Shown piece by piece: positions 8,655-18,282 of a stretch of 19,088 bases of DNA. This stretch comes from Lojkania enalia (lineage: Eukaryota; Ascomycota; Dothideomycetes; Pleosporales): assembly GCA_010094045.1 (NCBI GenBank), contig ML986647.1:60632-79719 (forward strand), written 5' to 3'. The position numbers were made by a program, and so were the translations under genes. Position 1 is the stretch's first letter, and each line of letters starts with the position of its first letter. Below the pieces are notes generated by a model, which saw nothing but the letters and a program-made list of their open reading frames with translations, made no database searches and was not told the origin of the DNA.

Positions 8655-9640
8655 TAATAACTACCTAATATTAAGAGAATAGGAACTATTTAAAGATGTC
8701 TATTATATTATAAAGTTAAGTTATAATAACCTAAAGGCTGTAAGCCCTAGAAGAAACTATAGTATAAAAAGTATAGAAATAGGAGACCTGTATTATATAG
8801 ATATAATATAAGCTAGTTGTAGTTAGAGCTAATCTAGCTAAAGCTAAATAATAAGTATAAGCTAAGATAGCTTTACTAAAAAAGTTTAATAGTAAGAAAG
8901 AATATATTAACCCCTTTCTTATATTAATAGAGCTATACTTTAGGTTTAATAGTACGACCTTCTTCTTAAATAAAGATAAGATTTTAGCTGCAATAATAAA
9001 TATAGAGGAGATATTACTAGTATAAACCGAACTATTTATAGCTAATTAGCTGGAGAATAGAGATAATATAAAGAAGACTAGAGAATCTACAGATGAACTT
9101 TTTAAGAGTTGGGAAAGATTTAAGAATAAGATCTAAAACGTCTTCGGAGAAGTAGATATAGAATAGAAAGTATAGAGGAAACTACTAAGGCTAACCTAAA
9201 CTAAGAGGGTAACGGATTATACTATAAAGTTCTAGAAACTTAGTATTAGACTAGAATAGAACAATAGTATATTAGTAGGAATCTTCTATAAAGGGCTTAA
9301 AGATAAGGTTAAGGACAACCTAGTTAGAAAAGAAAGGCTAATAGAGCTATTAGAAATAATCGAATTAGCAGTTAGGATTAACAACTGTTAATATAAGCGG
9401 GAGATAGAAAAATAATCTTAGCCGTAAGTATTTATACTAACTAAGAAGGAAAGTAAGATAGTACTATAGGATAGTAATTTAATAGTCCTAGGAAAAGTTA
9501 AAAAGGATAAGGGAAAGAACTACTAACAATTAAAAATAAACAATCTTAAGAAAGAAAGGCTTAAAGAGGGAGCGTATCTTCTATATAGATAAAAAGGGTA
9601 CTACGCGAAAGAATATCCAAATAAGAAGAAAGAAGCTAGA
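8655..9640 (+). pseudogene. gag: Gypsy-2 gag with zinc knuckle
   Basis: The decayed Gag keeps a typical capsid pattern. From about 9100 come FKSWERFKNKI, VFGEVDIE, VTDYTIKF, FYKGLKDKVKDNL and ELAVRINNC, in the order seen in Ty3/Gypsy retrotransposon Gag domains. The nucleocapsid zinc knuckle (9575-9619) keeps the CX2CX4HX4C spacing, but all four ligands are Tyr (codons TAT, TAT, TAC, TAT), each one CpA or TpG change away from Cys or His. Stops are TAA/TAG. The start codon is lost and the N-terminal limit is not clear, so the beginning is set at the LTR edge. The frame continues without a shift into the following segment. Confidence 0.82.
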
Positions 9641-10845
9641 ATAATAACTACACAACCTACTAATAGATACTAATAACTAATATAGTACTAGATATATTAT
9701 ACGGATAATAGATGTAGAATATACCGCTTAGTAAAAGAAAGAAGTAATTATTAGTTATAGTTAAGAAGGGTAGTAGTAGTTATTAAATATATAGAATACC
9801 TACCAGACGTATTAAAACTCGATAGTACAACAATTCTAGAGAGAATAAAGTAAAAGAAGTACTAGATCTGTAATAAAATGTACTAGATAAAACTATACCC
9901 CTAAGAATATTAGAATATACTATTTAAAGAAGTAACGTTCTAAGACAGCTAGAGCGTATTAAAAGCCGTAGTAAAATTAGTAGGAAAAGTTACAAACGAA
10001 GAAATATTCGAGTATATATAAGAAATATACTAAAGCTACCTTATAGAACTAGTAAAAGGTAAGAAAGGGAAATATATACTACCTTATAAGAACAGCTGTA
10101 AAAAAGATTGGGCTAGCTATTACTAGAATAATTACTAAATATATAAGGGTATTAAGATAAAGTTAAAAGTATAGCTGAGAATAGATATATAATTATTGCT
10201 AAGAATTTTACTATCTTAAGATAAAATAGAAGATTATATAGAAAACGGGTATTATTAGATTTATAGAAGTCTAATTTACCTTAGAACTAAGTATCTATAC
10301 CGGCTTAGTAAAATCGTCGTAGAAGCTAAGGAGCTAAGAAAAGTAGTTTTAGAGGTAAGAGAAATGTAGGGAGATATTAAAGGACGACTTAATATTACAG
10401 CTTATAAGATAACGGGAGTAAATATACTTAAAGAAGAGGAACGTTCTAAAGATAATATATATTTAAAGGAATATAAAGCTTTAAACTAGAAATAATATAT
10501 AGTTAGATACTAGTACTACTAAGATATATTTAGAGTACTTAAATAGAGAGGATTAAATAAAGATTACCGACTAATTAAATAGTAATAGTATTTCTTAGGA
10601 TAGAAGTATAAGATATATAGTAGATAGGTAAAGGCCGCTTATACCTAAGAACTATAGATAAGATATAGTATAAATAGATGTCTACTATATAGAGAAGAGA
10701 AGAAGAAGGTAGAGTTCTTCCTATCTTAGTTAAAAAACTAAGTAGCCCCTAAAGAAATAGCTATACTAAGGAACTGGGTAGGAAAGCTATTAAAAGGGTT
10801 ACTAGTATAGTACTTTTATATATAGTACTCTGAGTGGAGTTTAAT
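9641..10845 (+). pseudogene. Extra segment between zinc knuckle and protease of Gypsy-2
   Basis: The gag frame stays coherent for about 400 more codons after the zinc knuckle, broken only by TAA/TAG codons of the RIP type. Readable pieces include LPDVLKLDSTTILERIK, GKVTNEEIFEY, KGKKGKYILPYKNSCKKDW, IVVEAKELRKVVLEAREM and GRLNITAYK. It is rich in Lys and Glu, and part of it could form coiled coil. I do not recognise the domain. Most Ty3/Gypsy elements have only a short linker here, so this is either a long Gag C-terminal extension or an added domain. The protease then starts in a different frame at about 10846. Confidence 0.6.
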
Positions 10846-13800
10846 AAAAGGAAGTTTAAAATACTACTTAATAGTAGAGCTTCAGACACGTTTATATTAG
10901 TATAATAGGTTTACGAGAATAATATAGAGTAGAGGGAAAAAGTAGTACCTTATATAATACACCTAGCGGACGATAAGCTAATAGACTATAGCGGAGGAGT
11001 TATACTAATAGAAACTAAGAAGCGAGCGCTTAATATTATAAGATATACTAATATAAGGAGTATTAATATTATAAACCTAGAAAAATTTAATATATTACTA
11101 GGTATAGACTAGCTAGCTAAATATAATTCTAGAGTAGATTAGTAGTAAGAGATAGTTTAAGGGCTATAGAGCCGCACTAAGATAGAGCGGGTAGTAGAAT
11201 AGTATAAAGTAAAGTATTTTTTAGGTCTACAGTTAATATAGAAAGTATCGGCAGCTATAATAGCTAGATATCTTAAGAAAATAAAATAGATGCTAGGTAT
11301 TATTATAGTTTAAAAAGTATATAAGGAACTATAGAACAATAGTATACTTTAAGAAATTTAAGAGGATTACAGCGAATTTATAGGGCTATATAAAGAAGTA
11401 GAGAATAGAGGATTATCTAAGTATGAGGAATATAACTATAAGATTATTATTAAAGATAAAAAGAAACTGAAATCTAGTCTAATATATAATTTAAACTAAG
11501 AATTTAGTAAGAGGGTATATATAACTAAACTAGAGTAAAATAGCCTTACTAATACTATTTGTACTAAAAAAGAACGGTAAACTAAAGGTATATATAGACT
11601 ATAGACAATTAAATAATATAACTAAGAAAAATAGATACCTATTACCTAGAATAATAGAACTTATAAGTTAATTATAAGGAGCTAAGTAGTTTATAAAGTT
11701 TAATATAAGAGAGGGATACTACTAAATTTAAATAAAGGAGGGCTACGAATAGAAAATAGTATTTAAGATAAGAGAAAGTCTTTTTAAATATCTAGTAATA
11801 CTATTTAGACTTATAAATATACTAGTAACCTTCTAAACGGTTATAAATAACGTATTAAGAGAATACTTAGACGTATTTATAATAGTATATCTAGATAATA
11901 TTCTAGTCTATATAAATAGATTACTAAGAGAGTATAAGAAATACGTTAGAAAAGTACTAGTAAAACTGTAGGAGTATAAATTACTTATAGTTCTAAAGAA
12001 ATACGAGTTTTATAAGATAGGAATAGAGTTTCTAGAGTTCTAGATATCTAGAGATAGTATTAAGATAGAATAAGAAAAGGTTAAAGTAATACTAGAATAG
12101 CTAATATCTACCTTAATTAAATAAGTCTAATCCTTCTTAAGTTTCGCGAATTTCTACAGAAAATTTATAAGCAGGTACTCTAGAGTAGTAGCACCCTTAA
12201 TAGAGATTACTAAGAAAGAAAAAGGGTTTAAGTAGTAGAAAGTATAGTAAAAAGCTTTTAAAGAACTAAAAGTCTACTTTACCTTAGTATTAATACTAAA
12301 GATACTAGACCTAGAAAAGTAATTCTGAGTAGAAACTAATACTTTAGATAAAGTAATAGGCGCTTACTTAAGTTAGTAAAACGAAGATAGAAAGTAGAGG
12401 CTATAAGCCTACTTCTCTAGAAAAATAAAACTAGAAGAACTTAACTACGACATATACGATAAGAAATTATTAGTAATAGTTAAAGTATTAAGAGAATAGT
12501 AAGTATATTTAGTTGGAACTAAATATCTATTTAAAGTCTAGATAGATTATAAAAATCTTATATACTTTATAATAATAAAGGAACTTATAAAAAGATAAAT
12601 ACGATAGGTAGAGTAACTAGTAGACTATAACTTTAAAATAACGCACTAGAAAGGGTTAGAAAATATAGTTATAAACGCGCTAAGTCGTAGAACCGACTAT
12701 ATAACTAAGAAAAAGTATAAAAGAGATACGATCCTAAAAAAAGAATTAGATAGATCCTTTATATATAACTACCTATAAGTTGCTTAAGTTATAAAACTAA
12801 CTATACTAGAGCAAACTTAGTAGTAGAAATTAAGAGATATATAGATAGTAGAGCGATATCTAATAAGTAGTAAAGAAGTAAAAGTAATTAAAAATATAAC
12901 TTAAAAACAACTATATATATACCCGCATATATAATAGTAGATAATAAAAGAATTATATAAATCGTTAGAATAGGGATACTTAAGAGTAGTAGAAATAGAG
13001 CGAAGGCTAAAGAAGAGTTTTACCCTTACTAACATAAGAAGAGAAGTATAAAACATATTCTATAAGTACTTAGAATACGAGAAGAATAAGGCTATAAGAT
13101 ATAAGCCTTATAAATTCTTATAGCTATTAGAAGCACCTAAAAGACCATAGGAATAGATTATAATTAATTTTATAACTAAACTACTAGAATTAATAGAGCT
13201 AGAGTTAAGAAGAAGATATAATACAATTATAAACGTAGTAGATTAACTAATAAAATATATATACTTTAAACTAGTATTAGAAATAATAATAGTACCCAAA
13301 CTAGCGTACAAGTTATTATATATAGTATTTATAGAGTATAGAGTTCTAAAGTATATTACTTTAGATAGAAATAAGTTGTTTATATCTAAATACTAGTAAG
13401 GATAGATAGAGAAGATAGAAATTTAATAATAGATGTCTACCAGTTTCTACCTATAGATAGACAGCTAGATAGAATAAGTTAACTAGAATCTAAAGACGTA
13501 TTTAAGAATATATATTAATAAATAATAAGATAATTAGGTTAAACTATTACCTATAGTATAGATAGCCTATAATAGAATAACCTAGAGTATTATAGGGACT
13601 ATACTCTTTAAAGTTAACTATAAACAGAAAGCTATTATATATTAAGAATAGAACGAGAAAAGATCTCTAGTTCTATTAGTAGACCAGAAAGCTAAAGAAA
13701 TAAAGGAAGTCTATAATTAACTTAAGGAAAAGATTTAGTTAAGAAATCTTAGAATAATAGAATAAGCTAATAAATTAAGGATTAAAGGACTAACCTTTAA

Positions 13801-14190
13801 AAAGGGGGGTAAAATTTTCCTATTAACAAAAAACTTAAAGACTAAGAGACCTATAAAAAAGTTGGATTATAAGAGGATAGGACTATTTCTAATTAAAGAA
13901 TAGGTTAGACCTATAAATTTTAAACTAAAGCTACTAAGTAATATAAAAATACACCTAGTATTTTATAAGTTAAAACTAGAACTAGCGCCGGACGATATAC
14001 TACTATAAGAAACTATTAATATAGAACTAGAATAGGAATATAAAGTAGAGTATATATTAGTAAAAAAGCGGTTTAGACGTTAGTAGAAGTATCTAGTAAA
14101 GTAGAAAAGATACCTATAAGAGAAAAGTTTATAGGAACTAGTATAGAACCTAACTAACTATACTATAAAGCTAAAGGAGTTTTACTAGAA
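10846..14190 (+). pseudogene. pol: Gypsy-2 pol: protease, RT, RNase H, integrase, chromodomain
   Basis: Protease: ILLNSRASDTF, the DSG active site now NSR (10870-10878), then ILLGID further on. Near 11500 the reading frame shifts by one, where residues before the RT are also missing. RT: VYIDYRQLNN, LLPRI, FNIREGYY, and YLDN for YLDD (11888-11899). RNase H: ETN for ETD and YDIYDKKLL with Glu now Lys. Integrase: first Asp now Asn in IINF (13166-13168), second Asp kept in LDR (13364-13366), Glu kept (13472-13474), the last two separated by 35 codons. A chromodomain closes the protein (14036 to about 14190: EYKVEYILVKKR, KYLVK, ELVQNLTN). Gag and the RT-integrase part share a frame; the protease part is offset. 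Confidence 0.92.
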
Positions 14191-14261
14191 AACTAGAATA
14201 ATAGGTTATTAAGTAAAGCCTAGTTAGAAAGTAATAGTAGTAATAGTATAGAAGAAGCCTT

Positions 14262-14762
14262 TTATATAGAACTTAGAGCGGTAGTAGAAGATATCTTAGA
14301 CCCAGCAGACCTCCTCTCCTCTTCCTCCAACTTCTCTTACTCTTCTATTAACTTTACCTCTTATTTTCTAAGATTTAGGCTATACTCCTCTAGAGAATAG
14401 ATACGCTTCTTAACGTACTTTAGACGAGAAAGAGCCGCCTAACAGCAACACGCAGATTTCTTAAAATAGTAAATCTCCTCTTTCTTAGTAACTATAAAAT
14501 CTTAATAAGTAGAGGTAGACTCTTTATAAGCCTTTAATATATTCGCTAGAAAACAGCGAAGGATATCCTCGGTTAAAGAAAGATTGTAGCATAAACTCTA
14601 AGAAAGATATTCTCTATATATAGAAGAAAGGATAGTATTACTATAGCAGTTATAGTTTATAGACTAATAGTTTAAATAATAGCGAGACGGATCTATTATA
14701 ACGCCTAGAAAAAGAATTAAGTAACTAGTATAACAGTTACAGGTAGAAGTATTTTCGCGTTA
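14262..14762 (-). pseudogene. Candidate antisense frame between pol and 3' LTR of Gypsy-2
   Basis: On the minus strand a frame of about 165 codons runs down to TAA at 14264-14262. It reads LSLTEDILRCFLANILKAYKES, then VTKKEEIYYFKKSACCC, ALSRLKYVKKRIYSLEEY, and a Glu/Lys-rich tail (EKLEEEERRSAGSK) likely to form coiled coil. Most internal stops are TAA/TAG next to residues where Gln fits; the one in CCC-stop-AAL would be Arg (CGG to TAG). It does not overlap pol. The pattern of a Cys run, ALSRL and a charged helix resembles, from memory only, small hypothetical proteins found in many filamentous fungi. One plus-strand frame is also partly readable (RAVVEDILDPADLL), so the sense of coding is not certain. 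Confidence 0.45.
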
Positions 14763-15000
14763 AACCTTTAGTATAGTAGAAAGAAAAAAGGAAGAAGAAT
14801 AGGACTATACTTGCGAGTTAAGTAGGACCTACTAGAATATATAAAGTACCAACCCTAGAACGGAAAAATATAATTGTAGTATTATAGTATACTTATATAG
14901 AATATATTAGAAGCTATAATAAGCTGCTAGAAATAGTAGGGTACTATACCTAGATAGAATAGGTAAGGTAATAGATTAAAGAGCTTCGGGATAAACCTAT

Positions 15001-15015
15001 AGAGAAGAGAGTAGG
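15001..15015 (+). promoter_or_regulatory. Gypsy-2 polypurine tract
   Basis: AGAGAAGAGAGTAGG, purine except for one T, directly abuts the 3' LTR. This is the position and composition of the plus-strand primer in LTR retrotransposons. Confidence 0.85.
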
Positions 15016-15525
15016 TATTATAAACATAGAACGCTAAGAGGTACCACATCTATAGTTAGGGCTTAATCTAATATTAGCTACTAAATAGGTTAACTCGAAC
15101 GAGGACTAATAAAGTAGTAATAGATAGTAAGTAGTAGGACTGCGGAAACTAGGGAGATAATTAGTTAGATAATAAAGTATAGTACAACCTATATATATAA
15201 TAATAGCAGAAGTATTAGGTATAATAGAATAGACCTAATAGACCTAATAGACCTAATAAGTAAGGCTTAGCGGTCTTAGACCTAACTATATAAGACGGAA
15301 GATCTTTTTAGTAGATTAGGTCCTATATAGTTATTCTCGTAGATTTATTTTATTACTCTATTAGACTTCTAAATATACTTATTATATTTAAAGAACCGGC
15401 GAACCTAATACTCTTTCTTTACTAAAACTACTAACTCTAACCAACCTAATATAAATAAGGCTCCAGCGTATATACGACTACAACAGTAGTTGTTATATAT
15501 ACTAGTAGTATATAGGTTAGTAACA
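15016..15525 (+). repeat. Gypsy-2 3' LTR
   Basis: It starts TATTATAAA and ends GTAACA, keeping its terminal CA. It is 510 bp, 29 bp shorter than the 5' LTR because of one internal gap near 15124. Most other differences I checked are transitions. TATATAAG is kept at 15287-15294, and the 9-bp triplet repeat is at 15232-15258. Confidence 0.95.
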
Positions 15526-15530
15526 AATAG
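15526..15530. repeat. Target site duplication of Gypsy-2, right copy
   Basis: AATAG is identical to 8111-8115. Pogo-A sequence resumes at 15531. Confidence 0.93.
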
Positions 15531-15538
15531 TTAAAAAA

Positions 15539-15585
15539 GTTAATAAGATAGTATACTCGCTTATCTAGTATACTTACTTACTACT
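15539..15585 (-). repeat. Pogo-A right terminal inverted repeat
   Basis: Its reverse complement begins AGTAGTAAGTAAG and aligns without gaps to 321-367. TA follows at 15586-15587. The 8 bases before it (15531-15538) are the last remnant of the Pogo-A 3' untranslated region. Confidence 0.88.
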
Positions 15586-15587
15586 TA

Positions 15588-15683
15588 TATTATATAGTTT
15601 ACTTCTTAGCTATTCTTTTATATAATATTAAATATTAGATAAGTTTTATTATCTCTATTTATAACCTCTTATAATATTAAAAT
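15588..15683 (+). repeat. Flanking repeat copy A, right part
   Basis: It resembles 18729-18850: TATAGTTTA, then TTATATAATA, then the shared AATATTAGATAAG block, then a TTTATAAC block. It continues the repeat interrupted at 318 by Pogo-A. Compared with the other copy it lacks roughly 25 to 30 AT-only bases before the AATATTAGATAAG block. Confidence 0.65.
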
Positions 15684-16429
15684 AGTTTATTTAATTATAT
15701 AATAATTGTAGCTAGATAGCTATTATAGATTTTTAAATAAAAATCTTTATTATTTTCTATTTAGATTTTTCTTCCTTTCTAATAATATCTAACTAGAATA
15801 CTAGTCTAATAGTTATTCTACTACTCATATAATAATTATAGTAGAAACTTTAAAACTAGTAATCTAAAATCTAGTAGTTTTAATCTAATCTTAACTTAAT
15901 ATATACTATTATTTTTTAACTCTACTTTTTTACTATTTTTTATTTTTAACTTTTTAACTTTTTATACTTTAATAATAAACTATATATATTTTATATATAA
16001 CTTCTATCTATTAAAATTAAATTCTATTTAGACTAGTTTAATAAAACTAATATATTTAATTACAACTAAAACTAATTTAAATAATAGTAGATATTAATAC
16101 TATATATTTATTAAACTACTAAAAATAGCTAGTTCTAGAATTTTAAGATAATGTTTTTATTTTTTTAATACTTCTATTATAATTTATATAAGAAATAGAA
16201 AGTAGTTTAATATTTTATATTAGTATATTAGAAGAATAATAAGTTGTTTCTTATATACCTTATCTATTTTAAGCGTCTCTTATATAAAATAGATATTTAG
16301 TTATAACCTAATATATCTTAAATCTTCTCTCTCTACTATAGTTTCTATTTCTCTTTCTACTAACTCTTTAAATAGTTAAATAATTTTCTATTTTATTAAT
16401 AATATAATAATTATATTAAGTTTATTTAG
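15684..16429. other. AT-rich stretch with no recognisable gene
   Basis: These roughly 750 bases hold long T-rich runs (for example around 15910-15970) and scattered AGATTT and CTTTCT blocks. I examined both strands and found no domain motif, inverted-repeat pair or target duplication. It is probably an older repeat that RIP has made unreadable. Its right end is the TA target of Pogo-B. Confidence 0.6.
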
Positions 16430-16431
16430 TA

Positions 16432-16486
16432 ACGTATTCTATTATTAAAGCGGCTAAACTATTAAAGCGGCTACTTTTTCTTAGTA
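16432..16486 (+). repeat. Pogo-B left terminal inverted repeat
   Basis: It matches the reverse complement of 18226-18280 at 49 of 55 positions; five of the six differences are transitions. It contains ATTAAAGCGGCTA twice, at 16444-16456 and 16461-16473, spaced 17 bp apart. Such repeated motifs in a transposon end are often transposase binding sites. Confidence 0.93.
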
Positions 16487-16514
16487 CAACGAATACTATA
16501 TATAAAAAGTTAAT

Positions 16515-18104
16515 TTACTTAATACTAATAAGAGATTCTATATATAATATACTTTTATCTAATTTAGAATTTTCCCTACTATCCTTTTAGCACGTACGAG
16601 CGTTATATCTAGTCTTACTATAGTTACTATAGTAGCGTTAAACTGGTTAAGCCCTTTCTTAAGTATCAGTACTACAAGTCTTTTTAAAGGGCTGAGAGCC
16701 TATAGATACTTCAGCAGCTATATATAAAGATCCCTTACTATATAATACTATACTACTATACTAAATATACTTTCTTTTACGCGTTTTACACTTAGTTACT
16801 TTTTCTAATTACCTTTTAAGCTTAGAGTTGCGAGCTTAAAGAAGCGTATTCTAATATAGTATTAACTCAGCACCTTTTATAAGCTGTAAGAATCTTTCTT
16901 ATACTTCTTTTAGTAATCGTATAAAGGACTTTTATATAAGTATTAATTATAACCCAAATTTATACATATTACTTAGAGTTTTAAACTACTAGAAGTTTTC
17001 TTATAGAAGTAGTTCTAGTAGGATATATAGTTATATATTAAGGCGATTTAATATAACCTACGTATTTAGAGGAATAATTTCTATTATTTTAAAGGCCTTT
17101 TAATAGTTCTTATACGTAAATATATTAAAAAACGCGTCTTTAAAGGCTGGAAGAAAGCCTTCTTTATTAATATAGTAGACGCGTTAGCACGTTAAGTCTT
17201 ATATATACTATAAGTATTTTAACTTTAATAGCGAGAAGTAAACTATATTAAAAGGCTGAAATATATACAATAAATAAGAAGGTATATAAAGTGTTAGAAT
17301 CTTTTATATAAGGTAGTAATCTTTAAATTCTTAGTTAAGGTAGCTTTTATAGCCGTCTAAAATAAGTAGCCTATATAATCCTACCTAATATATCTTTATA
17401 TACTTATTAAAGTACTTTAGCTACTTAAGACTAAGCGTGTTATTTGTCCAGCCGTTCTTAGAAACTAAAATTTTCTAATTATATAATATACCTACTTCTT
17501 TATATTATATAGAAATATAGACGAGTCCTTTATAGATAATAAATAGTAGAGTTATATACACAGTAGCGTAGATACTCTAGATAATTATAACCTACTTATA
17601 ATTACCTAGCTATATAAGAGTAGGCTTTATACGACGTTTTAAACTTATAATAACCTTTATAATACTAATAATACTTATCTAAAAACTTATCTTATTAAAG
17701 TTGTAGATATTATTATTATATATACTATATTTCGCAATTATATTCTATATAAGCTTAAACTATATATTAATAACCTCTAGATTCTCTTATTTTATTTTTT
17801 AGCAATCCTTTACTCGATTAAAGGCTATTTTAAGCTTATTTATACGCGCTATAAATCGTTTAGACTAATTCTTTTCTATAAATATTCTACTACGTATACT
17901 TAATAGTTTATCTACTATATCTACTATCTTATATAGCTAGAGCGTAAATCCTCGCGAATTAAGGTTAAGAATATATTATACAATTGTTTATTTTTCGGTT
18001 ACTATAAGCTTCTAATAATTTAGTTGTATATAAGGGTAAAACGCGATTTTATAAAGTTAAGTAGAGAGTTATTAATATTATACGTTAAAAGTTATAGTAG
18101 TATA
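16515..18104 (-). pseudogene. Pogo-B transposase (DDE_1 family)
   Basis: A single frame of about 530 codons, close to the length of Fot1 and Pot2 transposases, shows no frameshift, only stop codons and substitutions. From the N-terminus: NSRGF (17960-17946) and DIVDKLLS, a helix-turn-helix and CENP-B-like region with RFIARINKLK, then IYNFNK with the first catalytic Asp now Asn (17696-17694), VSKNGWTNNTL, LLILDGYKSY with the second Asp kept (17357-17355) and His now Tyr, FQPFNIVYF with the third Asp now Asn (17249-17247), then PLNT and a Lys/Arg-rich tail with CKTRKRKY. The second and third positions are separated by exactly 35 codons (DD35D). The start codon is not recognisable; the TAA at 16517-16515 could be a former CAA. 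Confidence 0.9.
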
Positions 18105-18225
18105 TTACACGCTTTTAAACTGGCCTAATTTATACGCTTGTAAGGTAAGCTTAATTCTACCTTCTTATTAAATTAATAGAAGGTTGTATTATAGATTTAT
18201 TATAGTTTATACGTAGTGTTTATAA

Positions 18226-18280
18226 TACTAAAAATAAGTGGCCGCTTCGATAGTTTAGCCGCTTTAATAGTAGAATACGT
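18226..18280 (-). repeat. Pogo-B right terminal inverted repeat
   Basis: It is the partner of 16432-16486. The two internal motifs appear here as TAGCCGCTTTAAT (18256-18268) and TGGCCGCTTCGAT (18239-18251). The second keeps TpG and CpG that the left copy has lost. Confidence 0.93.
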
Positions 18281-18282
18281 TA

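Larger units (their letters stand above)
8116..15525 (+). mobile_element. Gypsy-2: full-length Ty3/Gypsy chromovirus
   Basis: The element is 7410 bp, bounded by LTRs of 539 and 510 bp and an AATAG duplication. Inside are gag with a zinc knuckle, an extra segment of about 400 codons, protease, RT, RNase H, integrase, chromodomain, a 0.8-kb region with a candidate antisense frame, and a polypurine tract. It differs from Gypsy-1 in LTR sequence, RT sequence and layout, so it is a separate family. It is inserted in the 3' part of Pogo-A, downstream of the recognisable transposase. All coding parts are broken by stops, and the protease, RT and integrase active sites have each lost at least one residue. 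Confidence 0.95.
321..15585 (+). mobile_element. Pogo-A: Fot1/Pot2-like DNA transposon split by two retrotransposons
   Basis: The outer boundaries are 47-bp terminal inverted repeats (321-367 and 15539-15585), each flanked by TA (319-320 and 15586-15587), the target duplicated by Tc1/mariner elements. Subtracting Gypsy-1 and Gypsy-2, each with one target duplication, leaves about 1.8 kb, the size usual for Fot1 and Pot2. The transposase runs on the plus strand in two pieces (about 545-1654 and 7700-8060). The element has no coding capacity left. It is older than both retrotransposons because they lie inside it. Confidence 0.9.
16432..18280 (-). mobile_element. Pogo-B: complete Fot1/Pot2-like DNA transposon
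   Basis: The element is 1849 bp with 55-bp terminal inverted repeats beginning ACGTATTCTA and a TA duplication (16430-16431 and 18281-18282). The size, inverted-repeat length and TA target all fit the Fot1/Pot2 group of the pogo family. Its transposase is on the minus strand and fills most of the element. Its repeats and protein differ from Pogo-A, so it is another family. No other element interrupts it. Confidence 0.94.

Noticed and set aside
14290..14350. Pyrimidine-rich run as a polypurine tract of a minus-strand element
   Set aside because: It is not next to an LTR. The purine run at 15001-15015 directly abuts the 3' LTR in the right orientation, and the pyrimidine run is explained by Glu/Lys codons on the opposite strand.
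214..15683. Flanking similarity at 214-318 and 15588-15683 as LTRs of one large element
   Set aside because: The two segments are not copies of each other. They are consecutive parts of one repeat, as the uninterrupted copy at 18632-18850 shows.
15684..16429. Decayed host gene on the minus strand
   Set aside because: Some Lys/Asn/Gln-rich codon strings can be read, but no motif, consistent frame or start could be found. Such strings are common in AT-rich sequence.
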